From the NCBI RefSeq assembly GCF_045679555.1, contig NC_092090.1:25754038-25818037 (forward strand): DNA of 64,000 bases. The letters run 5' to 3'. The DNA is from Salvelinus alpinus (taxonomy: Eukaryota; Chordata; Actinopteri; Salmoniformes; Salmonidae). The translations under genes and the position numbers were made by a program. Position 1 is the stretch's first letter. Each line of letters begins with the position of its first letter. The notes below the pieces were generated by a model, which had not been told where the DNA came from, searched no databases, and worked only from the letters and a program-made list of their open reading frames with translations. This document shows, piece by piece, positions 16,949 through 27,727 of this stretch.

Positions 16949-19900
16949 CTGGAGAGGGAAATGGAGAGACAGAGGATCAAATCAGAACTTACAGTAGTAT
17001 ATCTGGTATATTATCAATGCTCACAATACCTGGAATTCAGTTTCAGAGAGGATCAAATCAGAACTATATTCAAATTGTCAGTGACTAAAGAAGCAATTCT
17101 GTTACATCATAAAAATCAACTAAAATTCCACAAAGTTGTTGTTTAAAATGGGCTACTTTTGGTGAAAGTAATGTTAATTTCCTATGGGAATTAAAAACAA
17201 AGGATAAAACAAAACTCCCGGTGTCGCAGTGGTCTAAGGCACTGCATCGCAGTGCTAGCTGTGCCACCAGAGACTCTGAGTTCGAGACCAGGCTCTGTCG
17301 CAGCCGGCCGCGACCGGGAGGTCCATGGGGCGAAGCATAATTGGCCTAGCGTCGTCCGGGTTAGGGAGGGTTTGGGCGGTAGGGATATCCTTGTCTCATC
17401 GCGCTCCAGCGACTCCTGTGGCGGGCCGGGCGCAGTGCGCGCTAACCAAGGGGGCCAGGTGCACGGTGTTTCCTCCGACACATTGGTGTGGCTGGCTTCC
17501 GGGTTGGATGCGCGCTGTGTTAAGAAGCAGTGCGGCTTGGTTGGGTTGTGTTTCGGAGAACTCATGGCTCTCGACCTTCGTCTCTCCCGAGCCCGTACGG
17601 GAGTTGTAGCGATGAGACAAGACAGTAACTACTAACAATTGGATACCACGAAATTGGGGAGAAAAAGGGGGTAAAAAAAATTATATATATATACAAATAG
17701 TCATATCCCACTTTCAAATTCATATAGTATTTCTCTTTCTATATTTCTAAAATGGAGAGATCCAAGGCTCAACCCGGCCTTTTCTATGGTGTCAAGGCAA
17801 GCAGTCAGCTGCCTTTAGTTCATGCTGGAGTCCTCCACTTCAGATAACCTTTGACAAGGGTCTACTTACAGAAAGTGATGAATTCAGAGCTGTCTGTATC
17901 TATCTCCTTAAAGAGTTTGGAGACGTTGAGGTCACACACGCCTAGAGCAGAGCGAAGCATGGAGGAGAACTCTTCATGCGTGATTCTTTGGTCCTCGTCA
18001 GTGTCAAACAGCTGAGAGGAGGGAGACCATTAGTTAAGTAATGACAACACATAGGCTTGCTTATTGAAATCGAGACTCTGCTCTTATGACCGTGTGGCTT
18101 TCAAACCTACTTCATGTTCCCCTCACAACTACAAAACACAATACCCTCCCACAGATATTTGACTTCATCATAGCCACTGAGTGCTCCTCTATTGCTTCCA
18201 AACCATGGGTAGACCTCACAGACACAGTCTGCGTCAGCTATGTTCCAACGCCCCAATGTCATGTGTTGGACAGCTAAATGTGACACGGCAACATTCGCAA
18301 CAAGCAGGGTTTTTATTGGCCGAACCTGGAAAGCTGTGCGGAGGACCTCTTCGGTGTTAGCTGGCCGACATAAGATGGTTACACCGATGACATACTCTCT
18401 GAAGTCAATGGTGCCATCTAAATCCTAGAGAGAGACAGAGTGACAGCTAAGTATCAGTTAACAAAGCCAGACTACACATTGCATTCAGTGGACTACAATA
18501 CTCTACAAATACACTATGTTTTTCCAAGATGAACAATTGTTCCTTTATTTCTTCAGACAGTTTGTTTACCCTCTCTATGAACAAAGCAGTGGGGGACAGC
18601 ATACTAAATCCTCAGTTACTTAGCCCATCCAGTCACAGGTTGGAGAGAACAGACAGAATGGCTGTGGTTTGATTCTCTACGCTTCGAAAGAATAGTGCAG
18701 TCGTACACTTCCCTTTGTGGATTTCAAAGGAATGTTGCAAGAAATATGGTGTAGACTTCCTCCAGCCAAGCTTGCACCAATCCAACACAACCTAGGAAAG
18801 CCTGGAAGAGAGATTGAGCCGAACTAGATGTGACTGGCTCTCACCCTGTCAAAGAGAGCAAACAGCTCCTGCAGGACGGGGCTGATGGGCAGCTTGAGGA
18901 AGCTGGCGAACTCCTGGATGGTGATACGGCCTCCTTTACAGGAGCAGGCCACGGCTGCAAAGCCCTCCAGCTCCTTCTTCACGTTGTCCCACTTCAGGCT
19001 GAGGCGGACCGGGGAGGAAAGGAGGAGGGCAGGACACAAGGACTTACTCAGGGGAGGAAGAGGGTGTAGGTCTGTGTGTTTGTTCAACTATTACCAATTG
19101 CTGATGTAGCAGTTGGACAAATAAAGCAGTATTGTGTAAGGCAGTGTTACTTCAGTGTGGAGTTTGCCAGTGGGTGACACAACAGTACATAACAGGACAT
19201 AGTGTGTTGCCACAGTGGCAATAGCACAGTATTAGAGCGGCAGAGGAGCCAGTCTTACTCAAGTTTTTGGCTGATCTTAGTGAACTCCACTAGACCAGCC
19301 TCCATTGGCAGGGTGAGCTCCCCAGCTGAGATCATCAGTCTACAGTCCTCATATGTGTGGTCCGTCACTGGCACACCCAGGGCCCTGTACACACATAGGG
19401 ATAGCATTGAAGAGATGGGTAAGAATAGACATAAGGAAGCTATTATTAAATGCTGTAATACCATTCACACACACACTTACTGGGCCATAACATTTCGTAC
19501 TCTCCTGGCGAACAGCACAGGTCTTTTCTTTTCCTCCTCAGTAGGGGTAACTGGAGGAAGAAACTGGAGGAGAGGGCAAAGGCCAAAACAGGGACTAATC
19601 AGGAAGTACAGGCTAACTGGAAGGCTACCTAGATAAGGTCTTTATAACACATCCATAAGCCATACATAACACCTTTATAAACCATACATAACACATAGGT
19701 ACTGCTAATGAATGTGTTATGAAGTCATTATCTCTTGGCCTTCTAAGTAAGTATTCCTGTGTAGTGTGTTAATACTAACCTCTATCTCTACATTGGTGTA
19801 GAGCTGAGACAGAGTGAGAAGCAGCAGGGTTTTCCTGAAAGAACATCACCACAAATCATCATCACCTCTATTCAAAGGGCATAATGGTAATCCCATACAA

Positions 19901-22900
19901 CAAGATTGAAATGTAAGCCCACTAAACTGAAAAACAATTCATCGCTCAACAGTGAAAATCTCTATTCCCAGAGTTTGAGGCCTAACTATGGCGCATGAGG
20001 AGAAGTTACAGGAACATAGTTGCAATGTGAGAGACTGTACAGAAAACAACAGGGGAAATGTAGCGTCGAAGCGTTGAGGCAACACTGATGATTGTAATCC
20101 ACTGAGTGCACTGCAGACTTACGAGCTGAAGCCTTGCCAAGTCCAAGTCACAGTGTCCAGTCTGTTGGGATATCTCATGACCACAGGCTGCACCGGGACC
20201 CCAGGGACGAAGGCACCTAACAGGGAGAGAGGGACAGAGTGAGACCCTACTGACCTCCAGCACCAGCACTGACTACTATTCTAACTTAATGAGCACACAC
20301 ACACACACGACCTATATGTGCAAACACAGGAGCACAGACAGTCTACTAATTGGACAGAGTGCAGCCGATGACAACTCATTTACCCACAGTACACGTCCAA
20401 CCAATAACAAGACCAGAAGCTGGATTCATCTAACCCTGATCAATATACCAATAGGTACTGTAAGGAAGCCACTAGTATTTGGTCTGTGGGTTTGGCTATT
20501 GGCACTGTAGTAGAACAAAATAATTCAGTTAGATGCAAATGTCTATGCAAAAACTGTAACATGCCATAGAGTGTAATTGATGGTCATTTCCTTCTGAAAT
20601 TCATTAGCACACCGTGCAATCTATTCCATGACACTATGGCTACTGTTCTGTTTCAGGAAGTAATGGATACCCTCAGGCCCCTTCACTCTGGAGAAGCCCA
20701 TTGTGTGTGCATCAGGTGACTGACCACACAATGAGGCACATAGCATGTAGCATACTGGGAGTAAATGAAGAGGTGTTGTGTCAAAACAATTATAACAGTG
20801 TTACTTCCGTCCCGCTCCTCGCCCCAACCTGGGCTTGAACCAGGAACCCTCTGCACACATCGACAACAGTCACCCTCGAAGTATCATTACCTATCGCTCC
20901 ACAAAAGCCACAGCCCTTGCAGAGCAATGGAAACAACTACTTTAAGGTCTCAGAGCGGGTGAAGTCACTGATTGGAACTCTACTAGGGTGCACAGCTAAC
21001 TAGCTAATCATTTCACACCGGTTACACAAGCACCCCAGAAAGAAGCTAAATGAAAACCATTCTGCAACCGCATGATGGCCCTATCTCTGCCATTTGTTTA
21101 CAAGTGAATTTGCATTAAGTAAATGACACCACTAGTGTGGATGGTACTGTGTGTCTCTCCCAGCAGACTGCCTGGAAGGCTGTCTGTCTCCACTATAAAC
21201 AAATGACAACCAGCCTGTTAAGTGGTAATACAACATGGACATTGTAGGGTCCCACATGATGTTCATACCCTATCAACAGTACACTGTTTGGTATAAGTTG
21301 ATACCTTGGATCCACACAAAGGTGTTTCTACTCCTATTTAAAAACAAACATGGTAGTGAAGTTCAACCTACCTTGTTTGAAAGTGATGAGACATGAGCGA
21401 TTTGTACAAGTCCCCTCAGGGAAGACCAGGATCTGGAACATAAATAACTAAATGTTTATTTTAGGAAAGAGATACCTAGTCAGTTGTAAAACTGAAATGT
21501 GTCTTCTGCATTTAATCCAATCCCTCTGAATCAGAGAGGTGCGGGGGGCTGCCTTAATCAACATCCATGTCTTCGGTGCCCAGGGAACAGTGGGTTAACT
21601 GCCTTGCTCAGTGGCAGAATGACAGAATTTTACCTTGTCAGCTCGGGGATTTGATCCAGCAACCTTTCGGTTACTGGCCCAATGTTCAAAACCACTAAGC
21701 TACCACCACTGACAATGTAGATGGATCTAGTCCAGAGTTTCATTCTATGCTGAATGAAGCAGACTTTCTGTCACAAAGAAGAAGCAACAGAAATTGTGTT
21801 TGAAGGATATGTCACGCGAGAGAAAGTTTACAAGGCAAATTCTTGGTTTGAAAAGGCGTGATGTTTCATTCCCAAGCTCCTTGTCAGACTACTAGCTAGA
21901 CAAGACATGATAAATTATGATAAAACATTTCAAATGGCTGTGTGTATGTGTATGTGTTTAACTATACTTGTGGGGAACAGAGGTCCCCACATGAATAGTA
22001 AATGAAGAAATAAAATGGACCCTCTGGGGACATTGTGTTAGTCCCCACAAGATCAAATGGTATTTATGGGGGGTTTAGGGTTAAGGTCAGAATTAGTGTT
22101 AGAATTAGGTTGAGGGTTAGGAGCTAGAGCTAGAGTTAGGGGTTAGGGAAAATAGGATTTTGAATGGGACTGAATTGTGTGTCCCCACAAGGTTATTCAA
22201 GACTGTGTGTGTGTATATGCATGCGACAGACCTGTGGCCAGTGGCCTCCAGACTTGGCTCTGCTGTCTATCTCCATAATGGTGTTCTTACGGGAGTCTGG
22301 GTCCTGTCTGGAGACCAGCACCGGCTGGAGACACCGCACAAACCCTGGATGGAGAAAGGAAACACACATCATAAACTCACACACTAGTGCTGAGCAATTA
22401 GTGTTTTTTACTGTTTCGATTATGATAAAAAAATGTAAGATTAAATGCACTATGCATTATGTGGGTTGAATGCCGTTACACAGAATAAAACAATTAATAA
22501 AAGTCCCATGATGGTAGTGACTGCACATTACTGCTTATCACTTATTAACCATCATTTATTCACATTACTTTAATAAAATATTTCAGTTGTTGTGTATATT
22601 ACATTTGTTTTATTTGATGGCTTCATTATTTCATTCCAAGTCATCTCATCTCTAGAGTTGCTACCTATGCTGTCTGACAAAATCACTATTTTGTAGTTCT
22701 TCAAAGTAAATAAGACATACTTTATGACTGCTGAATACCAACTATCAATCACTAAAATCATGTATTTTTGTCTCACGAAGCAACATCTGCTCTCTATATC
22801 ACCTCAAGATCTCGCATTCTTCTGTCTTCCGTTGAAGGCGTAAAATAACCACGTTTTATGCACTAAGCTACATATAATATTGGTCTGTTGGAAACTACAA

Positions 22901-25900
22901 CTCCCTACTACATCACACAGTTCATGCTGGATCTGATTTATCTCTAGAGAATGTATGAGAATGTATGCAATGTACGCATTGAGCTCACAGAAGAAAAAAA
23001 ATTACGAAATGGAAATGAAATAATTGAATCACTGTTGGTCAATTAGTTGTTAAAATTGTCAGTTAATCGCTCAGCACTAACACACACCATTACAGGCTAG
23101 AGGCACCGCACAAACCCTGGAGAGAGGAAACACACACATCAGATAAACACTAACGGATATTAAATCTGCAAACAGAATCAGCATAAATACCCACACTTAT
23201 CGCTGACAGACCCACACACACTGATCGCTGACTCACAAACACACACTCTAAAAAAATAAACTAACCCTAACCCTCTACTAAAACCCCGGACAGAAACAAC
23301 ACTCACTGCCGAATATAGGAGTGGCGAGGTTCTCAGTGCGGGACACAGTGGAGGGCAGGCCTGCTACGATGCACACAATGCCATCAAAGAAGGTGGAGTG
23401 TGGGGCCACAGCCAGAATGGGGGCCTCTGCACTGCTCACCTGCTGGCCCTTCACCACCACCCTGAAGCCCATGAAGAAGTAGTAGGACCTCCCCAGGAAC
23501 GCCATCACACGCCGACACATGAACCTGGGGAACCAGAGAGTCAAACATCAACAGACATGTAGCATGAAACTATACAGATTAAACTAACAGTTGTATACTA
23601 TCAGGAATATTCACCTAGAGACACTGAACATGGATACATATAGCCTACATCTGAATGGACCAATATTACAGTCAACATAGATCTGTGTGTTGTCAGGACC
23701 TCAACTTAGCCTTTTGATGGTCAGTAGTACTGTACTAAGTTGTTATGAGCTAAGTTGGTGCTGCATGTTCATCAGCTAGTTAGTGTTAACATCTATCAAA
23801 TAAAACAGACCGGAACACGAGCGATAATCAACCAGCAGCTGCATGTAGCTGTGGTCACGTCATATCAACACATACAATCAAAGAGAGAGGGAAGTGGGCT
23901 GCTTTTGAGTCACAGAAGAACACATTTGGTTTATTTATCATGTGTTGCATCAGGCCTCATGTAACATATCTCTATGACACCCTCCATTCTGAGGAAATAA
24001 AGAAGAAGAGGTAGATAGTGTTTCGTTCGATACAGACAAGATCTAATGAAGACTGCTTCAGCTACACTCAAACGGGACAGTTTTATCTCTATCTCTGCAT
24101 TCAAAGACTCAATCATTTACACTTACTGACACTTGTGGCTGCTTTGAGTGATGTATTGTTGTCTCCTACTTCTTGCCCTTTGTGCTGTTTTATGCACCTA
24201 ATAATGTTTGTACCATGTTTGTGCTGCTACCATGTCGTGTTGCTGCCATGTTGTGTCGCTATCGTGTTGTTGTCATGTTGTGTTACTACCATGCTGCGTT
24301 GTCATGTGTTGCTGCCATGCTGTGTTGTCGTCTTAGGTCTCTCTTTATGTAGTGTTGTGGTGTCTCTCTTGTCGTGATGTGTGTTTTGTCTTACTTTTTA
24401 AAATTTATCCCAGCCCCTGTCTCTGCAGGAGGCCTTTTGCCTCTTGGTAGGCCATCATTTTAAATAACAATTTGCTCTTAGCTGACTTGATTTGTTAAAT
24501 AAACATTAAACAAAAACAAATAAATAAATACACAGAAAGGGCTGATGTAGGCTACATTCCTTAAAACGTCTACAGGATCTGTGTCCCCCCACAGGACAGT
24601 TAATGTGATTAGCATGAGGTGATTAGCATTTAAGCTTTCAAAGCTTAAATTCGTGTTAATATAACTGCACTGTCCAATTTACAGTAGCTATTACAGTGAA
24701 ATAATACCATGCTATTGTTTGAGAGTGCACAATTATGGACTTGAAAATGTATTAATAAACCAATTAGGCACATTTGGGCAGTCTTGATACAATATTTTTA
24801 ACAGATATGCAATGGTTCAATGGATCAGTTTCAAACTTTGTACATACACTGCTTTGTACAAAACGCTTGTTTTTTTTCTAGTGGCCAAAATCTAAATTGC
24901 GCCTGGGCGGGAAAAATACATTATGGCCTTTCTCTTGCATTTCAAAGAGATGGTACAAAAACAACAGCTTGACAGTTCGTTTTTAGTTGAGGATGAACAA
25001 GAATTAAGTTAGTGTGAAATTACGTAGTTGTTACTCCTCCCTCCTTCCTGCATTTCTCAATGTGTGAAAATCCCACAGCTCTTGATGTATAGGGGCAATT
25101 CCATGGTAACAGAGTGATGCTGAGACAGATATTTCACTTTAAAATCTAGGTCAAACAAAAACAATGACTGCAAAGTTAAAGTTGCACTATGCAGGAATCT
25201 CTACGCCATTTCCTGGTTGCTAAAACTCTAATAGTTAGCCTAATTTCAGTTTATGTGACAAAATAAGCTAGTATAGTGTAGACAATCATTGTACCATCAA
25301 AACCGCTGTGACATATAGTTTCCATAATCAAAATAATAGTTTTTTCAGCTGTTTGAAACGGGTGTACAAAACCGAAAGTAATAGACGCAAAAACAAAACT
25401 TAACGGAAAGCATAGAAATAGTGCACATAGAACAGATCTACCAAATCCTATACTTGCTTTCAAGTAGAATGATAGATCTATAACTCATATTTCTATGTGA
25501 ATTTGGTCCATCGCCCAAACATTTACATATTTTCACTTTAAACAAACCATACAACTATATGCACAATGACTACTTTGAACAATTTCCACAGAAAATGTTA
25601 CAAAAACACAAAGTGCACATGCAACATTTGGTAAAAGAATGATGGTTTGTGCTGTGTGTGCAGTTCTGTTAATGTAGAAATGCCCCTACGCATCAAGAGC
25701 TGTGGGATTGAGAAACACAGGAAGGAGGGAGGAGTAACAACTACGTCATTTCACACTAACTTAATTCTTGTTCACCCTCAACAAAAAATGAACTGTCAAG
25801 CTGTTAAGGATTGTAGCCTACATCAGCTTGTACTGTGTAGCTGAAGCTGTCTTTATTAGATATTTGTCTGTATTGTCCAAAACACCAGCTAGCTCATCTT

Positions 25901-26835
25901 CTTTCCTGTCTCAAAACTCTGTTACCATGGAACTGTCCATATGCCTAACTACTTAAGTCATAAACAACAATGCTCTGTACATCCTCTGGAACTAATGACT
26001 AATGTACTCATAGTGGATGCATAGTTGAAATATAGTTATACATACAGACCAATGGCAGTATGTCAGTAGTGGCACAGGATGGTGTTTTGCAGTATATTTA
26101 CCGTCTCCATCCGGTCATCGGTGCCACCGCTCCTTTGAGAGGGTGCATGAATGTTGTTATGACAGCAACAGGCCATGTTACCACGAGAACCAGAGTCAGG
26201 AAGATGGCACGGATAGGCACCAGGAAGATTCCCCGGAATACACACTGCAAAGAGAGAGAAAAAAACACATCACACACACACCAGTTTTTTTTTTTTTACA
26301 GATCTACAACGTGTTTAGGTTACAGACTTCATGCCACTGAAAGAGGGACTTTAAAGAGCCATTTTAAAACACATTTCCTAACCAACATATAATGCGCAAC
26401 GATGCAACCATTGACCAAGGAATACGCACGTTATAGACTTTTCATTCTAGAAATTCACATGGTTGGAGGAATTTCTAGAGGGTACACAAATGCCTCCATT
26501 GTTTGTGTTACACAATAACAAGGCATTACAAAAGGATTGTCAGGGTTTCATCGGCTTAGATTAGCTATGTACCTGTACTGTATGCTATAGTCACGCACCA
26601 CCAGACACACACACAGCGGAGGAGCTAGAGGACAACCTAGAACTGTTTACGTTTGAATACCAACCCCAGTTCCGTGACCGATAAATTAATGAGTTAATCG
26701 ATTTATTTTACATTTTATACTCACTTTGATAATGTCAGGCGTGGCCAATTTCACCTCCTGCACAAAAGGATTAAGGACGGCGGGAAGAAACAGGGATTGC
26801 TGCCTGGGTAGCGCGAACACTCTCCGGGGAGTCAT
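16773..26835 (-). CDS. lpcat2: Lysophosphatidylcholine acyltransferase 2 (13 coding exons)
   Basis: The CDS joins 26835-26725, 26244-26102, 23524-23307, 22344-22232, 21432-21372, 20216-20123, 19834-19780, 19563-19481, 19384-19259, 18998-18845, 18424-18326, 18011-17870 and 16948-16773: 1,575 nt, 524 aa. All junctions are GT-AG with matching phase. The enzyme transfers acyl-CoA (including acetyl-CoA, giving PAF) to lysophospholipid at ER and lipid-droplet membranes. Visible features: a hydrophobic anchor at residues 38-70; the catalytic motif HSTFFD at 127-132; GLPS..SR; PDSRKNT; FPEGTC at 199-204; a canonical EF-hand loop 385-396 ([12 protein letters not shown]); a second loop 422-433 whose sixth position is Gln instead of Gly; C-terminal KKDD, a KKXX-type ER retrieval signal. 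An in-frame TGA lies nine codons upstream of the chosen ATG. It is shorter than the human protein mainly at the N terminus. It lies head-to-tail after mmp2, as in human. The assignment over LPCAT1 rests on synteny and overall similarity. Confidence 0.95.
17214..17695 (+). mobile_element. Long tRNA-derived SINE in lpcat2 intron 12
   Basis: The tRNA-like head (GTGTCGCAGTGGTCTAAGGC... GAGTTCGAGACC) is followed by an extended body with CGTCGTCCGGGTTAGGGAGG, TGTGTTAAGAAGCAGTGCGG and CGAGCCCGTACGGGAGTTG, and a tail GGGGAGAAAAAGGGG then TA-rich. It is nearly full length. This is a common salmonid SINE type distinct from HpaI; I am not certain of the family name. Confidence 0.75.
17870..18011 (-). 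CDS. lpcat2: lpcat2 coding exon 12 (EF-hand 2)
   Basis: Starts [19 protein letters not shown]. The loop's usual Gly (position 6) is Gln. Followed by [20 protein letters not shown]. Confidence 0.95.
18326..18424 (-). CDS. lpcat2: lpcat2 coding exon 11 (EF-hand 1 loop)
   Basis: A 99-nt exon completing the canonical calcium loop [12 protein letters not shown], then [17 protein letters not shown]. Confidence 0.95.
18845..18998 (-). CDS. lpcat2: lpcat2 coding exon 10
   Basis: Encodes the helical region [14 protein letters not shown] to [12 protein letters not shown], ending inside the first EF-hand loop (Asp385). Donor AGG|GTGAGA, phase 0. Confidence 0.95.
19259..19384 (-). CDS. lpcat2: lpcat2 coding exon 9
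   Basis: Encodes [20 protein letters not shown], then [20 protein letters not shown]: the strongly conserved linker between the acyltransferase and EF-hand regions. Confidence 0.95.
19481..19563 (-). CDS. lpcat2: lpcat2 coding exon 8
   Basis: Encodes [20 protein letters not shown] and RVRNVMA. Acceptor CTCCAG, donor GTAAGT, 83 nt. Confidence 0.9.
19780..19834 (-). CDS. lpcat2: lpcat2 coding exon 7
   Basis: A 55-nt exon, [17 protein letters not shown], hydrophobic; ends phase 0. Donor GTTAGT. Confidence 0.9.
20123..20216 (-). CDS. lpcat2: lpcat2 coding exon 6
   Basis: Encodes [20 protein letters not shown] and [10 protein letters not shown] (fourth conserved acyltransferase block). Donor GTAAGT. 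Confidence 0.95.
20790..21027 (-). repeat. tRNA-like dispersed repeat in lpcat2 intron 5
   Basis: Read on the minus strand it has a B-box-like CTGGTTCAAGCCCAGG near 20822-20842, after an A-box-like GCGATAGGTAATG region, and starts GTGTAACCGGTGTGAAATG. It looks like a tRNA-related salmonid repeat. A functional tRNA is unlikely because no cloverleaf of normal length was found. Confidence 0.5.
21372..21432 (-). CDS. lpcat2: lpcat2 coding exon 5 (FPEGTC motif)
   Basis: A 61-nt exon encoding [20 protein letters not shown]; carries the substrate-binding FPEG motif at residues 199-202. Confidence 0.95.
21480..21715 (-). mobile_element. V-SINE-like element in lpcat2 intron 4
   Basis: On the minus strand: GGTAGCTTAGTGGTTTTGAA, a tRNA-like head with GGTTGCTGGATCAAATCCCC (B box). 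Then the conserved central block TTCTGCCACTGAGCAAGGCA GTTAACCCACTG typical of V-SINEs, and an unrelated 3' part. Confidence 0.7.
21964..22196. repeat. Dispersed repeat with GTGGGGA inverted ends
   Basis: Begins ACTTGTGGGGAACAGAGGTC and ends GTCCCCACAAGG, with an internal degenerate TTAGGG-like stretch (22075-22150). A common teleost repeat, probably a non-autonomous DNA element, lying in lpcat2 intron 4. Confidence 0.55.
22232..22344 (-). CDS. lpcat2: lpcat2 coding exon 4
   Basis: Residues 158-195, with [17 protein letters not shown] and GGHWPQ. Acceptor ATCCAG, donor GTCTGT (a non-consensus but valid GT donor). A partial copy of its 5' end lies in intron 3 at about 23095-23140. Confidence 0.9.
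22385..23079. mobile_element. hAT-like MITE in lpcat2 intron 3
   Basis: Terminal inverted repeats TAGTGCTGAGCAATTA (left) and TAATCGCTCAGCACTA (right) bound a 695-bp non-coding AT-rich body. Flanks TCACACAC and ACACACAC are compatible with an 8-bp target duplication, but the low-complexity CA context makes this weak. No transposase. Confidence 0.7.
23307..23524 (-). CDS. lpcat2: lpcat2 coding exon 3 (catalytic HX4D)
   Basis: Residues 85-158. Contains the acyltransferase motif APHSTFFDG (His127, Asp132) and [11 protein letters not shown]. Acceptor CCCCAG, donor GTGAGT. Confidence 0.95.
24100..24530 (+). mobile_element. LINE 3' end in lpcat2 intron 2
   Basis: A T/G-rich stretch with repeated CCATGTTGTGTTG motifs leads to CCTGTCTCTGCAGGAGGCC, TTGGTAGGCCATCATTT, then TTGCTCTTAGCTGACTTG and a TTAAATAAACATTAAAC tail. 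The tail matches the SINE tails here, as for the salmonid LINE that shares its 3' end with HpaI. No coding part is retained. Confidence 0.6.
24962..25808. repeat. Large inverted repeat in lpcat2 intron 2
   Basis: The left arm 24964-25096 (CAGCTTGACAGTTCG to TATAGGGGCA) is the reverse complement, with substitutions, of the right arm 25681-25806 (TGCCCCTACGCATCAAGAGC to CTGTCAAGCTGTT). The ~585-bp centre begins near TTGCACTATGCAGGAATCTC and resembles a salmonid dispersed repeat. It may be a non-autonomous DNA transposon with long terminal inverted repeats or two opposed copies. Confidence 0.7.
26102..26244 (-). CDS. lpcat2: lpcat2 coding exon 2 (membrane anchor)
   Basis: Residues 38-85. Encodes a long hydrophobic stretch ([20 protein letters not shown]) that should be the membrane anchor, ending in GWRR. 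Acceptor TTGCAG, donor GTAAAT, phase 2 out. Confidence 0.9.
26725..26835 (-). CDS. lpcat2: lpcat2 coding exon 1
   Basis: Residues 1-37, starting [12 protein letters not shown], then the LNPFVQE segment shared with the family. Donor AAA|GTGAGT, phase 0. Confidence 0.9.
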
Positions 26836-27265
26836 TCTTATCGCTCGGGTCGCGGTATGGCGTCAAGAAGCTTTAGAATTGCACAGTAGTTCTGCAATCA
26901 CCCCACTTCCTCGATTCGAATCTTGCGAATTCTGTTCGCTCTCCGAATGCTGCGATAACATCGTTCACAACAACCGTAGAGCGAGGACGAGAGTGATCTG
27001 GCACTCTGCCTCGACTACTTTTAGGCCCCACCTACTGCACTGGGTTTACGTGGGATTGTAACCTTTTGCCTAGTGAGCAGTGGTGGGGTGAAAACACAAA
27101 TATAATTACTTGACACATTGGAAAGAATTTACAAAAAAAACAGAGCAAATTAGAATGCTATTTGACCCTAAACAGAGTACACACGTCCTTTGACGGTGTA
27201 CCGTCCCCTTTGACGGTGTAGTACACCGAGTACACAGTCCCCAGAGTACACCACCACTTTGACTG
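26836..27265 (-). promoter_or_regulatory. lpcat2: lpcat2 5' flank / probable promoter
   Basis: GC- and CpG-richer sequence than its surroundings directly upstream of the ATG, with an in-frame TGA nine codons before it. A GAGGAAGTG element (minus strand, about 26904-26912) matches an ETS/PU.1 core. No TATA box was recognised. The start site is not determined. Confidence 0.4.
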
Positions 27266-27727
27266 ACCTAAAATTAAGGAAATCTTTGACTATGTATGCT
27301 GTACAGACTCAGTGAGCATAGCCTTGCTATTGAGAAAGGCCACCGAAGGCAGAACTGGCTCTCAAGAGAAGACAGGCTATGTGCACACTGCACACAAAAT
27401 GAGGTGGAAACTGAGCTGCACTTCCTAACCTCCTGCCAAATGTATGACCATATTAGAGACACATATTTCCCTCAGATTACACAGACCCAAAAAGAATTTG
27501 AAAACAAATCCAATTTTGATAAACTCCCATATCTATTGGGTGAAATACCACAGTGTGCAATCACAGCAACAAGATTTGTGACCTGTTGCCACAAGAAAAG
27601 GGCAACCAGTGAAGAACAAACTCCATTGTAAATAAACCTATATTTATGTTAATTTATTTTCCCTTTTGTACTTTAACTATTTGCACACCATGCCAATAAA
27701 GCCCCTTACATTGAAATTGATTGGCTG
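27266..27727 (+). pseudogene. Non-LTR retrotransposon C-terminal fragment
   Basis: The frame at 27296-27631 encodes a C-terminal LINE ORF2-like piece with a zinc-knuckle CxxC...H...C (LCAHCTQNEVETELHFLTSC). It is followed by a short 3'UTR ending CCAATAAAGCCCCTTACATT. No reverse transcriptase domain remains. It sits in the spacer between mmp2 and lpcat2. The clade (L1/Tx1-like) is a guess. Confidence 0.6.

Noticed and set aside
17252..17635. 127-codon plus-strand ORF in lpcat2 intron 12
   Set aside because: It is the translation of a SINE body; the same frame would be open in many copies.
20822..20900. Functional tRNA gene
   Set aside because: There is a B-box-like GGTTCAAGCCC on the minus strand, but I could not place a full cloverleaf with acceptor pairing. 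It fits a tRNA-derived repeat better.
24018..24377. 119-codon plus-strand ORF
   Set aside because: Cys/Val/Leu-rich frame over a repetitive LINE 3' region (repeated CCATGTTGTG). No domain, and it lies inside lpcat2 intron 2.
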